Part shown: positions 1 to 11,930 of the stretch, piece by piece | How the letters are laid out: each line of letters opens with the position of its first letter | Position numbering within the stretch: the first letter of the stretch is position 1 | NCBI GenBank assembly: GCA_037126765.1 | Contig: JBBCBC010000030.1 | Location: 4,746,478-4,810,477 of the forward strand | Reading direction: 5' to 3' | From: Stenogyne calaminthoides | Lineage: Eukaryota; Streptophyta; Magnoliopsida; Lamiales; Lamiaceae | DNA length: 64,000 bases | Notes under the pieces: model-generated | What the model saw: the letters and a program-made list of their open reading frames with translations, nothing else | Database searches by the model: none | Told to the model about the DNA's origin: nothing | Position numbers and translations under genes: made by a program

Positions 1-1833
1 TGGCTGAATCTGTAGAGCAATGAAACAGGTAACTGTATGCGAATTCACACAGAATTATTAATCAAGGGTGAAATTTCTACAGAGATTGAAATATATAAAG
101 AAGCAAATAGAATATATTTCTAGAGATGACCTACCAGATCAGCAACAGAACCACCAGCCATGTATTCCATGACTATCCACAGTTTAGTTTGATGCAAATA
201 AGAACAATAATACTCTGTAATATATGGAGATCGACATTCTGAAAGAACCGCAATTTCCTATTAAAAAAGAAAATAGAATTATTAAAAATGCAAACCTATA
301 ATTTCAATCAAAAAGGTTTATACAAAATATCAAAATGTACCTTCTGGATGTCCTCTATCTCATCCTCCCTGGAAGAGAATAAGTAAAGTATAAGGTCAAA
401 AGAAGAAGGGCTTATCTTCAGGTTCAAAAGAAGAAATTATTACTAACTACTGTTCACAGGACGTGCATTACTTCACAACTGATTATAGTTATAATGGTTA
501 TGCAAATTCGCTAAATTTATTTAATGAGACATATGTAGAAAATAAATTTTTAGATTTCATAAACATGAAAAGGCACATCCAATATTGTATTGTAACAAAT
601 ATAATTCCAGTTTATGCACTCACGATTCTTCCAAGTCAATGACCTTGATGGCAACATCCTTTTTTAATTCCTTATCATATCTGCAAAAGCAAAAAAAGGA
701 AAAACATTAAATTATTCAAGTAAGGAATTATTTACAATTAAATTTGCAACCACATGTAAAGAAAATAAAAGCAACGCATAAAGTGTGGGTCAAAAGATTT
801 GCGTGCAAATATCATAAATCAGAACTCACAAAAGAGACAGAAAATGAAATCTAGGTATAAGACGAGGATTTCTCTGCACTCATTAGCTTTTAAATCCTAA
901 CAAAACAACGTCCTAAATGCAGCCACTAACTTAGAAAAAAATGTAATCTACAAAATAAATAATTGATTGAAAAAAGATAATAAACATACTTGTAAGCAAA
1001 AAATGACCTTAAAATCATGTTTTCGGGGTAGGAAACTTCCCACGTGCAAAGCCAATACCAGTGAATTAAGCTAACAATTTTACTAGAAGTACGCCATAAA
1101 TGCTGACCATACAAGAAACAAATTTCCGGTAAATCTACAAAGATGGCCACTTGTCACACAAAGATTTGAAAGGAGGCAAAATAAAAAAAGGGGGGAAATA
1201 TATCAGATTGAGATAATTGTGCAAAATTCGAGGCGTGTAGAATGGTGCACCGAAAAGCGGGGCGGAGTATATGCATTAACATTTGTTCAAACACAAACAG
1301 TTATAAATGTGATCATGTAATATCATCCCCATTCAATTAAGCCAATAGCAATCTACCTTTTGCCACAATTTTGTTTATCTAACTGAATCATCTATGTTTG
1401 ATAAATAGCAACAGATAAACCAGCAATTATGCAACTAACATAAAAGTCGGTTGAATATTCACATTTTCATGAAATAATATGCTTCAATATTACCATAAGT
1501 GCTTGTGTAATTTTATCTGAATCTGAATTATATTCTGTCCTGATCAAACAGATAAGCAGATACATGAAAAAAAAATCTGTTAAATGTGCATATCCTACAT
1601 AATTCCGAGACAGTCATCTGCTTCATAAATTTTAATGGGGTCAAAAATCCTCAAGTTGCAGACAATACTAGCTAAGTTAACAGCATTTCAATTAAACCTG
1701 AGCAATAAAAAACATATGAATTGTATTGCAAATTTTACCCTTTATAGACATCCCCAAAAGAACCTCTGCCAATAAGCACCAAATCGCTAAATCTGGACCC
1801 TGAGGCCTCTAACAGAGCTTCTGCATCCGCCAT
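1..1833 (-). CDS. MAP4K/GCK-type STE20-like protein kinase, N-terminal part (runs off the left edge)
   Basis: This gene encodes the start of a cytosolic Ser/Thr kinase of the plant germinal-centre-kinase (MAP4K) family. Five coding exons can be read on the minus strand: 1739-1833, 624-680, 341-368, 135-257, and 1-9, which continues outside the window. All junctions are GT-AG and in phase, giving 104 codons. The ATG at 1831-1833 opens MADAEALLEASGSRFSDL. The glycine-rich loop is IGRGSFGDVYKG, the ATP-binding lysine lies in DVAIKVIDLEE, the alpha-C helix is in EDEIEDIQKEI, and the hinge is MEYMAGGSVADL. This pattern resembles the Arabidopsis TOT3/MAP4K4 clade as I remember it. The catalytic loop, activation loop and C-terminal tail lie beyond position 1. 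One oddity: YYCSYL (codon TGT) stands where relatives usually have YYGSYL. The family is certain; the exact orthologue is not. Confidence 0.93.
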
Positions 1834-2440
1834 TATTGATATACTAAATAAGATTCTCTTCCTTCTTCATACCCTCACCGGAGAAAACAAAAGCTCCACC
1901 TAACACTGAGGAATTCTGCAAATATCATATCATGGGCCAACTGAATTCCATTTTTTTTTTCCTTTCAATTTCCAAAACCACTCAAAATCTGCAGAAAAAA
2001 GCATTAAAAACAACCAAAATTAACAAAGCTGAACCAAACGTGAGATCCGACGAATAAATAAAAATCCAAAATCCAATCTAAAACATGGGAGTGCAATGGG
2101 ACTCTTATATATGCTGAATATATTCGAGTTAGGTGAAGTGGGAATGGTAAATTGATTGCCCAACAAATCCCATTCAATTTTTCACATAATTAATATCCTT
2201 GAACCCAAAATAACAGAAGGATTGCCAAACAAATACGCCAAACAAATACTCCAGCAGTAACGTCAATGCGAGGCATAATTATTTCCGCATAAGAAATCAA
2301 TTTTAAAAAATTAATTAAAACCCAAAAAATATTAACCTTGGAAATGCGGATTCGAGAAATGCTCTCAAAATTCGCAGCTGTAAATGGGGAAATTTTGGAA
2401 TTAAAGAAGTGGAGTGAAACTCTAGATCCTTGTATATGAT
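1834..2440 (-). promoter_or_regulatory. 5' UTR with probable leader intron, and core promoter of the MAP4K gene
   Basis: Upstream of the kinase ATG, a likely acceptor TTTGCAG lies at about 1917-1923 (minus strand), and a likely donor CCAAG|GTTAAT at about 2335. This suggests a non-coding first exon of about 70-80 nt and a leader intron of about 415 bp. A TATA-like CATATACA at about 2433-2440 would place the start site near 2405-2410. The splice pattern is inferred from consensus only; RNA reads would settle it. Confidence 0.45.
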
Positions 2441-2892
2441 TCAGTATGCACAAACATGCATGCAGCCACTCTTTTCTTCTTCCCTTTTCCTATTCGTCTC
2501 TGGTTTTGCAGAGTTAAAAGGGATCGAAGAGAGGAAATTACTGTTTGTGCTTTGGCTTTTGATGCTACGAATTGCAGAGGAAATTGCTAATTATGAGAGC
2601 ATGAGCAAGAAATTTTTGGATTGGGCCGGGCATCTGGTATGGGCCTGGACCGCCTGGTTGGGCTGAGATGGAAGTCTTTTTTCTAAAACATGCAATTTTT
2701 TTCGTTTTTGTAATAATAAATAAAGAAATACTAGTTTGTTTAAGACCCCCGTTGTTTCAATCAAATTCGTTGTGGAGGGCAAGTTATTGTATATAGCCTT
2801 TAGACTCGGGTGATTTATCTCTCACAGCCTCTCATGCGAAACTTATTCATGGTATAAAATTGATATCACTACTTTTATAAATTAATAACACT
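2441..2892. other. Intergenic sequence upstream of the MAP4K gene
   Basis: I see no gene here. The short open frames have no recognisable domain and no codon pattern. The left part probably holds distal promoter sequence of the kinase gene, and AT-rich DNA follows. Confidence 0.5.
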
Positions 2893-2912
2893 TAATATTA
2901 TAATTTTAGTTT

Positions 2913-3066
2913 TTTTTTTAATAATTTGGTACTCGGCCCAAAGACCGATTAATCAGGAGATCAGAAATCACCGTCCACTAGCGGGGGGCCGATTTCGAAT
3001 CTGAGACCTAGAGAGGAGCATACTCTTAAGTCTCAAGTCTACACTACTTGACCAACCCTTGAGGTT
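2913..3066 (-). mobile_element. tRNA-like SINE, short variant
   Basis: Read on the minus strand, this has a tRNA-like head: box A in GGTTGGTCAAGTAGTG and a decayed box B in CAGATTCGAAATC. A body (GGACGGTG, GATTAATCGG, GGGCCGAGTACC) and an A-rich tail follow. ATTTTAGTTT stands on both sides (2903-2912 and 3077-3086), inside a longer 20-bp near-repeat, which fits a target-site duplication. The same family occurs at 28592-28891 and 42147-42285. This copy lacks the middle part of the 28.6 kb copy. Confidence 0.75.
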
Positions 3067-3103
3067 TAATACTATGATTTTAGTTTATAAGTGTAATGAT
3101 ATC

Positions 3104-4535
3104 TGTTGGTCCCGGTGGGAAAACTCATTTTGCGCGTGCGGAAGCAAACATGACAAGCGATGCATATAAAAACAGGGGTGAAGGAATGGTGATTCCAGAT
3201 TTTTCTCTTTTAAGCTCATGTGTTGTGTTTTGCCTTATGATGAATGCATATGACAAGATAAGAATGTAAAACAGTAAACAACACAACAATGTATAGTGGT
3301 TCGGAGACTCAAGCTCCTACATCCACTCTCCCTGCCTCCTGGGAAATTCCTTCAAACACTTCCTAAGGCTTTACGACTACCTCGTAGTTTACTAACCTTT
3401 CTACTTTGAGTTTTCGACTACCTCTGTAGTTTACTAACTCAAATCGGACTTATCACCCTCTCGGGCTCGCCTCGGACTTATCACCCTCTCGGGCTCGCCT
3501 CTACATGTTTAACGAGTTCACACTCAACGGGACTTATCACCCTCACTCGGGATTGCCTAACAACTACCTCACTTCACCACTAGTTATCTCTTTACGAGAA
3601 TGGGGTTTGGGTTTGGTGTTGTCTCCAACTATGGTGAGATTTTCCCTTACATTTGTTTAAATTTCAATGCTAAGGTTGGGAAAAATCTCTCTAAGCGTCA
3701 GGATACATCGTGGGTTGCTTAGATTGGGTTCTAGAACACTCTTTGAATATATTTGTATATCTACGCACTTGTGTTCTATGGTGGGAATGCTTGGGTATAT
3801 GTTCTCTTAGCTCAGAGCATCGTTCTTTATCTTCTCCGCCAAGATCCACACGTAATAATGTAGGAAGAACTTGTATTTATAGTGTGGATTTGAATGTTAC
3901 CGATTTGGAGAGAATCACATTCAAATCCATACTATTCTTTTTGTAAGTTCTCCGCAGCCTTTTTTCAGTTTGGTTGTCTTCCTCTCATTGGTCCACGTCA
4001 CCGGATTCCAATTTATATTCTTGAACTTCTTTCGCCGGAACATTCAGGATATCTTTTGAGCATTCATTACATTCTTCGAGTCTTGATAATTATCGTGTCT
4101 TCAATATCCTTTGTCTTGATCTTGATATCTTGATCTTTGATCTTGTCTTGAGACTTCATGTCTTGAGAGATATCTTGATTGATATCTTTGAGTCTTCATA
4201 CTAAGTCTTGATTCTCGATCTCATCACCGAGTCTTGATTCTCGATCTCATCTTGAGTCTTGATTCTCGATCTCATCTTGAGTCTTTAAACTCTCGGTTTC
4301 ATCTTGAAACTTTCCAGTTTCTTGAAACTTTCTTGAGTCTTGAAATCTATCTTGATCTATATCTGGCGACTATACATTGTGCAGATAACATCCTGAACAC
4401 TCTAAAACTGAATCCTGACTCATCTATCAAGATTATCCTGAACATGTCATACTCAGGGATTTTATCCTGAACATGTCATACTCAGGGGTTTTGGGATCTA
4501 ATCAAAATCTTCTTTATTAAATTCATTTCCCAACA
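3104..4535 (-). mobile_element. Solo LTR (1432 bp) of the 20.7-25.6 kb retrotransposon family
   Basis: The element begins TGTTGGTCCCGG and ends TTTCCCAACA. It is flanked by a perfect 5-bp target-site duplication, ATATC (3099-3103 and 4536-4540). It is the reverse complement of the LTRs at 20722-22043 and 24242-25564, with many small differences and a longer region rich in CTTGATTCTCGATCTCAT-type repeats (about 4090-4360). Having one LTR, no internal region and a matching TSD shows loss by LTR-LTR recombination. The promoter stem-loop arms lie at 3879-3897 and 3917-3935, with a minus-strand TATA box beside them. Confidence 0.92.
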
Positions 4536-5129
4536 ATATCAATTGATAAATGTCATGGTATTAATTTGTAAATCTAATGATGAAAATTTTATAATATGAA
4601 CATGTTTCACTTACTTTTTATGTCGTCGTGTGAATACCCGAATAGCAACTGCACTTAGAATTTTTTATTTTTTTTTAAACTTTGATCGTAGATGAACTTT
4701 ATATTGGGAATTGAATTTTAGATAATACAATTTGAAATAAATATTACTTCATCCATTCATGAAATTCCTGCTTAATAATTTAAGTACAAATATTAAAAAA
4801 AATAGATAAAATAAGAATATTATGGGTATTGTGAGTAAAGTATAATATTAATTCAAGCAATTAAGTAATTGTTGATAGATAAAACATAAAATGTTTGTTT
4901 TCATAAAGGCTCCGTTTGCTTGGGTCTCTCATATTGGGCAATATTAAAAGGCCCGATATAAAATGGGCCAGAATCAATATTAATATTTTTATTAACCTGT
5001 TTGGTTGATTAAAATTTGGTCCAATATAACATCTTTTGTATTTGACATTTGTGTTTTGGTTGCTCATTTATAAGTGAGATTAAAACATTGATAGACCAAT
5101 TTACCCCTTGGAAGTCACAATTTTTTTAT

Positions 5130-6044
5130 TCACTACCAACACATTTCATCGTTCTTCATCACAAAACCCGCAAACCCTAGAATTCACCATAGCGTCGCTA
5201 ATTGGTTCGGAATGTAAAAGTGACTCATCTCCTGTCCAGAAAACTTCTCGATTTACAAATTTCACCCATCTCCTGTGGTGAATATTGCTCAACACTTGCG
5301 CGATTTCAGCATCGATCTTCTCCAACGGCGCGATGGAAGTTTTTACTAGTTCCCCCTCGACTAAATTCGTCTCCTTCTTCGTGAAAGGTGAATAAAATTG
5401 ATTCAAGCTTTAATTGGGTGTAGAATTAATATAAAAATTGGGGTTTTACAATTTCCATTTCTGTAGTGATTTGCTATTTCAATACGAGTCGTTTATTATT
5501 GCGAAATTGGGGTGAATATAAAAATTGGGGTTCTTCCGAAATTGGCGTGAATAATTAAAATCAAAATTGGGTTTAGAATCAATTTTAAAATTTGGCTTCA
5601 TGCGATGATTTTTTTTTTTATAATAATGAGGTTCACTATTTGTTTACTTTTGATTATACCAAACCTTGTTTATAACTTTTCCAGTTAAAAGTTTGTGTGG
5701 TTGGGTTCCAGATTGTTTGACTGGGTCAAAATTTTTTGGGTTCCATTTTGTACAAATTTTTCAGACATATATAGAGCTCATATACTGGTGCTTTGTATAA
5801 AGTTAATTGTTCCAAACCTTGTTGACCACACCTTGTTTATAAATTTCCAAATTCAGTTTTCACTATTAGTTCCAGTGTGAAAATTGTTTATTTAGGTTTA
5901 CTATTGAATTATTTGTTTCTTTGCAAAATTTTCAGCTTGTTGAGATAACAGTTCCAGAGTTGATAAACAAGAAGCTCGGAAAGGTGTATAAAGAGTTTGG
6001 TGAACCAAAGTTTGGATCACTTCATGCAATATTTCATATTGAGT
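5130..6044 (+). other. Exon-like segments inside the Harbinger element (unidentified)
   Basis: A leader-like stretch (about 5150-5387) ends at a good donor, GTGAAAG|GTGAAT. A second segment begins after TTTTCAG at 5935 and stays open to TAG at 6042-6044, with LVEITVPELINKKLGK near its start. The two do not join cleanly in one frame, and I do not recognise the product. It could be a captured host exon or the remnant of the missing transposase gene. Coding status is unproven. Confidence 0.3.
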
Positions 6045-6634
6045 AGGCCTTTATAAATCTGTTGTATTAGTTTCTAGAAATATTTATATTGAGTAGGCCA
6101 TATTAAATCTGTTGTATTAGCTTCTGACTAATTTGAACTACCGTTGTTTAATGGATGCAACAATTGATGCAAGAATTGATGCATTACTGTGTAATTCATG
6201 TGGAAATTGACTCAACATTGTTAACAACAATTTGACTACCATCTTTTTATATCCTACATACAAATTTTAAATCTAACAGGTGTACATCATTAGCAGGTTT
6301 ATAAAGTTATACCCATAGACCTAATGTGATTTTATTCAAAACATACCAATAAAATATCACCAATCACCCATATAACAAAACTGACTATATAAACAAATAT
6401 CAACAAGAATTTAAATGCATCCATATCACAAACATATTATTGACACCAAATAAGTCCGTCAACATATCCAAGCATATTACACATTTCATACTACAATCAA
6501 AAGCAAAAATACCAGTACCATAACATGTTCAGTTCGTTAGACTACTAAAACATAAAACAAGAGACCATTGTACGTGGTTCGATTAACATAGTTTCATAAC
6601 AAAATGATAGAGGTAGCAAGGGCAATCATAGCAA

Positions 6635-8064
6635 TCAAACTTCATTTCGAAGCAACATCATAACCAACTCCACCCGATCAGCATCAGGCAATGAAAAGAA
6701 CACATCGGTATCTTCCACTCTACGTTTTATAAGGGCAGTGGCACGTAGCACTCTGCCTTGGTGATCATGGTCATCACTGAGACAAATTTGTAGATCTCAC
6801 GCCTTACAGTAGATATGTCTTGCTCAAATCCAATCCTCTGAACGATCTCACCGAGCCTTGCTGTTGTCGTGTCACAGAAACCTTGCATCACAGACATAAA
6901 AGAATCTGGAATTACACGACTCTTCCTTTTCCTACCACTGCTAGTCTTACCCATCTCAAAACTGCTTTGAGTGTTTCCAGTTGGAGTTTGGCTTTCCCCT
7001 TAATTCTCATCGTTCACCCTTGTAAACACGTCATCTTCATCCACATCTGGATTATCATCATTCGGAGGAGTGCCGGATTCAGAAAATCAGCAGCTCCAGC
7101 ACCCGTGGCCCTAGACACTCCAAATATCTCACACCGATTAAATCAGATGAGGGCCCACGACTTATGCTTCATTAGTCGTGCATTAGGGTCCTTCTACAAA
7201 CCAAATAACTACATGTTAGCTTGCATTTAATAGATTCACAAAACAGTTTAGAACTAACAGTTTATCAACATTATAACATCATTTTAGATGCATTAAATAT
7301 GGACAAGTAGTTAAGAGAAAAAAAAGGCCTTTATAAACCGAACAAACTGCTAAAAATTAGGGTTATTTGAAAAGTGTAGTAATAATGGGTAACATCCAAT
7401 AATCTATTTACAAATATAAATCCAATTCAGTTTAGAGATTTTCAACCCCATTTGAAAAGAACTTTCACCATACAATTAGACTACTTCAACTATGTCACAA
7501 TTAGACTACAGTCAACTAAGACAATAACACTTTGAAATAGCAGATGCATCTAATATACCTCAACATTCCAAAAAAAAAAAAGATTTCATTAACTACTGGT
7601 GCATCTACTAACATTAGATAGTATTAAAAAATAAAAGAATATTTTACCTTAACAATCTCAACCCACTGCTCATCAGTTGCTTCGATCATGTTGGTGGTCG
7701 AATCCAATCCAACTCCAGTTCTAGACAGTATCTCGAAGATGGTATGGTAGTTCTTTTTCCAGACGGTTATTTGTGATGTGATATGGGGCTCAGGCTTGCT
7801 ATCAGTGTTCGGGAATATCTCTTTAATGTTGTTAGCCAAGACTTGAAGATATCCTGTCCGAAATCCGTTCTCCGACTTCCATCCTTCTCTTACAATCTTC
7901 TTCATCGCTTCAGATAACACCTTCTCCTCCTGGCAGCTCCATCCCCTACGACCCTTATCAACCCTCGTGCGAATGGTAATACAAAAAAACAAATCAACGG
8001 GTATTGTAAAATAAGTACCCATATCATCAATTGAAACATAAAGAACAAGTTTTTTAACAACCAA
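6635..8064 (-). pseudogene. Harbinger ORF1: Myb/SANT-like DNA-binding protein, decayed
   Basis: ORF1 of plant PIF/Harbinger elements makes a Myb/SANT-like protein that helps the transposase bind DNA and enter the nucleus. The first exon region (about 7640-8064) reads RVDKGRRGWSCQEEKVL, then REGWKSENGFRTGYLQ, HITSQITVWKKNYHTIF and SRTGVGLDSTTNMIEATD, which is the usual SANT-like block. After an apparent intron, a downstream part (about 6635-7200) carries DPNARLMKHKSW, CEIFGVSRATGAGAADF, a basic GRKRKSR patch, MQGFCDTTTARLGEI, and a final VEDTDVFFSLPDADRVELV. The downstream part changes frame several times (for example near 6775) and has an in-frame TAA near 6999, so it is a relic. The family is clear from the order of the blocks. 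Confidence 0.78.
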
Positions 8065-8530
8065 GTTTCTTAATTAAATATGTTCAATTCTCATATCATC
8101 ATTTGAACCATACAAAACAAATATTTTAAGGCACACCTCCAATAAAATAGAAATGAACAGGGGGGGTTAACATATGGCAGATATCAAGAGGTGTTTAAGA
8201 AATTAATCTCAACCTACAACAGATTGTAAGGTTTGAGTGGTTTCTACCTAGGCTGATGTTAACACACATTACATGAGTTATAGATATAATACAAATAGCT
8301 TTAATTCAGTGAGCACGCAAAATTCTTGTATTCCCAATAATAAATACACATAAAACCATGTTGAATACCCAATTCAAATACACACGTCGAAAATCAATTG
8401 CTGAATTAGACAAACACCTCCAGATTGTAAAACTCATTTTTTTTTATTCTCGTGCAAACACTACAGATTGTAAAATACAACCCCAAGAATCAAGCTTTAT
8501 AAACTACCATAACCCTAACCCCCCATAGAC

Positions 8531-8704
8531 GAAAATCAGCGAGCAGATACGATTAGCGTGTTAACCATAACACAACAACCCAAAAGATGAAAATCAGCGA
8601 AGACAAGCGATTCGCGTTGTAACCATAACACAAAAACCCAAAAGATGAAAATCAGCGAAGACAAGCGATTCGCGTTTTAACCATAACACAAAACCTCAAA
8701 AGAC
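8531..8704. repeat. 58-bp tandem repeat, three copies
   Basis: Three head-to-tail copies contain GAAAATCAGCGA, ACAAGCGATTCGCGTT and AACCATAACACAAA. They start at 8531, 8589 and 8647, a period of 58 bp. The repeat sits between ORF1 and the right end of the Harbinger element. Copies two and three are nearly identical, so the last duplication is recent. Confidence 0.85.
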
Positions 8705-9343
8705 AAAAAAATACAGCTTATCAGAATGTAGTCATACCTTCCGAGTGATTCTTGTCGAGATTCGAGAGTTGACTCCACCAGATCTTATGCCAGTCGCCGA
8801 CGTTGCACGCTGTAACAACAACAAAAAACAACGATTAGCACTTATTTAACAATCTTCTGTGTAATCAATGTATATGAACCCGTTTTTTCGCAAGAGCAGA
8901 TGAGAATTCTGAAAGCGACGGAATTGTGTCTCAAATCTAGGGTTTCCTTGATTTTTTGGCCAAAGAGGAGATATATATACTTGAGGGGTATATGGTAATT
9001 TACTTATTTAATACCCTTCCCTTAATCGCACATATTATTTATCGGAGGGGTTATGACGGATTCACAATAAGGCGAGCCGTAAAATTTGGAGCGGGCCACT
9101 ATTATTTCTCAGGCCCAATCTAAACCAACCAAACACATTAATTGGGTGGATAAGCCAATAAATCAGCTCTATTATGGCCTATAAAGCCCAAGCAAATGGA
9201 GTCAAAGAGTATGTGAATAGATTTGGTGGACCCTAAACCCTAATCAGATAAATAAAAATAAATTTTGTGGATGGAGCGAGTATTATCACTAGTTTATATA
9301 TACGTAGCAGTGTCATTAGTTTATACTTAGTTGTACATCATTT

Positions 9344-9656
9344 GCACCAAATCAATTTGATGCAATTTAATTTTAGGAGTTATTTTTCTTATTTTTTTCA
9401 GTTTTAGTTTTTTTTTTCTTTTTCAATTTCAGTTTTATTTTAACTTTAATTTCAGTTTTAGGTTTTTTTTTCCCGACCCAGACCCAAACCCAACCTGAGT
9501 GGTTCATGGTTCACTCGGCCCAAGTGGTTCATGGTTCACCCGACCCGAATGGTTCATATATGATTTATGGTTCATTGTTTAGGGGTTAGAGTTATAGTTC
9601 ATCCAAATTAAAATTGAATCAAATTGCATCAATTTAAATTGGTGCATGAGTTGCAC
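9344..9656. repeat. Foldback repeat, family copy 1 (also at 41013-41302)
   Basis: The ends are inverted copies of GCACCAA and TTGATGCAATTT. The core holds GGTTCATGGTTCAC-type repeats (CTCGGCCCAAGTGG, CCGACCCGAATGG) and ATTGTTTAGGGGTTAG. A second copy with the same order of blocks lies at 41013-41302. No target-site duplication was clear. It is probably a non-autonomous DNA element of unknown superfamily. Confidence 0.6.
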
Positions 9657-10043
9657 AAGCAGAGTGACTCGTGATAAGAAAGATACATGGTTCAACCATT
9701 TTTTAATAAGAAATGACAAATGATAGATCATGATGCCAAAGGTACAACTTTTCCATCTTCATTGTTTCTTCATTTAATTTTTCTAATTTTTCAATTCAAA
9801 ACGTTTTAATTTGCGATAACAATTCGGATTCGACATGTTATTGGTTACCTCTTTCTGGTTCGAGGATAACAATCGGAATCAATATGTACTAATTCACTCC
9901 TTTTTTACTTCGAACTTTGTTAAGTATCAATTTTCGTTTTTCTAAAATTTATAATATTCATTTTCTAATATATACAAGTGATTATCTAAAAATTATAAAA
10001 GTTTCATATCAAGACCTAATTTTTAAATTGAGTCTTAATTTTT

Positions 10044-10259
10044 TAGACAAAAACTTGGGTGAACCCGAGTTCACTGTGAGTCGATTTTTTTAATATCACT
10101 GTTATGTATAAAAGCTATCACTATTATGTATAAATATTTTACTGTTATGCAGAAAAATTATCACTGTTAAAAATGTGTTATTTTTTTAAATAGTGAAAAT
10201 TTTTCACATAACAATGATAGAATTCATGTATAGACTTGGTTCACATAAGTGTTACTCTT
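10044..10259. repeat. Hairpin MITE, CACTGTTATGTATAAA family, copy 1
   Basis: Terminal blocks AGACAAAAACTTG and AAGTGTTACTCT enclose inverted copies of ATCACTGTTATGTATAAAA and its complement, separated by an A/T-rich loop. The same structure returns at 10624-11535 (split by a hAT element), 11931-12113, 30780-30905 and 41751-41989. Confidence 0.6.
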
Positions 10260-10623
10260 TTTTTTTTTTAAATCTCAACTCAAGGTCCAAAAATAAATTC
10301 TATTTTAAGTCATACAGAATAAAAAGAAAAGGAATACGTCATAAATTCAAAATAAGTTGGGAGAAAGAATTGTCATTGATTTTTTAGTCAATGATGTATG
10401 TCTATAATTTTTTTTTTTTAATTTTATTAAAATTGGGCCTTAATATGTAATTTTATGATTATAATTAAATTTACTAAGATCTGTTTGTTTACAGTTTTGA
10501 GAGGATTTGAAATCCTCTGTAGGGAGGAATTGGGTATTTAGTGTAAAGTAAAAAAAGTATTTAGATTTTGTATATATTTGGGAATGTGAATTTTGTAGGA
10601 TTTTATAAAGTAGAATTTTTTTA

Positions 10624-11535
10624 AGACAAAAACTTGTATAGACCTGATTCATGTTATGAACTCGGTTATTTAAGTATAACCATGGTTACAAAACTTGGCC
10701 TAGGCGGCCGCCCTGACTTTTCCAAAATCGCTCAAAAAAGGCATTCTCGGAGCTAGGCGCCGTCTAGGCGGCAAACCAAAAATTCAGAAAATAGAGAAGA
10801 AAAAAAATTATGGAATTCGTTCGCGACGCGGAGAGAAAGAAGGAAAGAGATATTTTTTTTTCCAAACCATAAATCCACTGCTGCATCCGCCGCGCGCCTC
10901 CGCCGCACCCGCCGCTCCCACCGCCCAAGGCTCACCTGCATCGCACAACCTATGATAAGAACCAAAACCGGCGCGACTCTTGGGCTGAAGCAACCAATTT
11001 GGGTGACGTCTGCACTCTCCTCTATCATTCTGAAATCTCTCTCCTCATTTAATCAATCTTCCCCTATTCCATTAATTACTCAAATTGATCTCAGAAACCC
11101 CACATTTACTCCTTCTCCCTGATTTCCTCATCCAATTTGGGCGACGTTTGACGAAGAGGAAGAGGGTAGGGGTGTAAGGCATGGGTATCTGGAATTCTGG
11201 ATGTATGCGGTGGGTAAAAGGGTTTTTCACTTTTTCTTATGGTGAAAATATTGCCCCCAAAAAAAAAAAAAAAAAATTCGATAGCCTAGGCGCTAGGCGG
11301 CCATGATCCGCCCGACTAGCGTTTTCCGACTTCTGCACCCTTGAGTATAACAGTTTCATACAAAAACTCTCACTGCTATGTATAAAAACTATCACTGTTA
11401 TGTACAAAAATAATCACTGTGTAAAAAATGCTTTATATTTTTAAACAGTAAAATTTTTTGTGCATAACAGTGATAGTTTTTACACATAACAGTGATAGAG
11501 TTCATGTATGAACCTGATTCACATGAGTGTTACTC
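10624..11535. repeat. Hairpin MITE, CACTGTTATGTATAAA family, copy 2 (split by a hAT element)
   Basis: The halves are 10624-10680 and 11344-11535. The left half begins AGACAAAAACTTGTATAG and the right half ends CATGAGTGTTACTC. They rejoin when the hAT element and one copy of its 8-bp duplication are removed. Confidence 0.65.
10681..11343. mobile_element. hAT-type non-autonomous element (663 bp)
   Basis: It is flanked by a perfect 8-bp duplication, AGTATAAC (10673-10680 and 11344-11351). The termini are CATGGTTACAAAACTTGG and, in reverse, CAAGGGTGCAGAAGTCGG. Subterminal CCTAGGCG/GCTAGGCGGC motifs cluster at both ends. The middle is GC-rich (CCGCCGCGCGCCTCCGCC near 10888), then TTTGGGTGACGTCTGC and TTTGGGCGACGTTTGAC, unlike its AT-rich surroundings. 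The middle may be a captured gene leader. No transposase is present. Confidence 0.85.
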
Positions 11536-11628
11536 AATTTTTAAAAAGTAGATGATAGAAATAATATTATATTCTAAAAAGTAATGTAAAAATAATTGAA
11601 TGATTATGTAATGATTAATTATAGTAGT

Positions 11629-11658
11629 ATATATAATATATATATATATATATATATG
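11629..11658. repeat. AT microsatellite
   Basis: A run of AT dinucleotides broken by one AATAT. No function is implied. Confidence 0.8.
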
Positions 11659-11930
11659 ATGATAATAAAGTAAAAAAAAAAGAATTATTGAGTTGGATAT
11701 ATAATAATGGTTGAAAAATGTACGATAGATAATTAATAGTGTATTGAAAATTACGTTTGAAAAAAGTAAAATGTATTATAGCTATTATAAAGTAGAATTT
11801 TGAAGGATTTAATATTTTATACTAAAATCCTGATGAGCAAATGGGAATTTGTGATTTGAAATTGTAAAAGTCATTTTCCAAACTATAAACAAGCAATGCC
11901 TAAGTTTGTTTTTCTTCCATAATACATTTA

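Larger units (their letters stand above)
4908..9203. mobile_element. PIF/Harbinger-type element, non-autonomous (4.3 kb)
   Basis: The terminal inverted repeats are GGCTCCGTTTGCTTGGG on the left (4908-4924) and, in reverse on the right, GACTCCATTTGCTTGGG. They are flanked by the 3-bp direct repeat AAA. Harbinger elements usually duplicate TWA, so the exact border may be off by a base or two. Inside is a minus-strand Myb/SANT-like ORF1 (6635-8064), the accessory gene of plant Harbingers. No DDE transposase could be found, so the element would have needed help in trans. GC-rich leader-like stretches near both ends and a 58-bp triplicate at 8531-8704 are further features. Confidence 0.72.
4747..9280. 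mobile_element. Stowaway-like MITE split by a Harbinger element
   Basis: The two halves are 4747-4907 and 9204-9280. The left end reads TA|CTTCATCCATTCATG. The right end, read in reverse, is TA|CTCGCTCCATCCAC. The arms match imperfectly, and TA flanks both ends, as expected for Tc1/mariner-type MITEs. The halves become one short element when the inserted 4908-9203 is removed. The termini are diverged, so the MITE is older than its insertion. Confidence 0.6.

Noticed and set aside
3710..4470. Several 78-79 codon frames
   Set aside because: They lie wholly in a solo LTR and follow its repeat structure; no domains.
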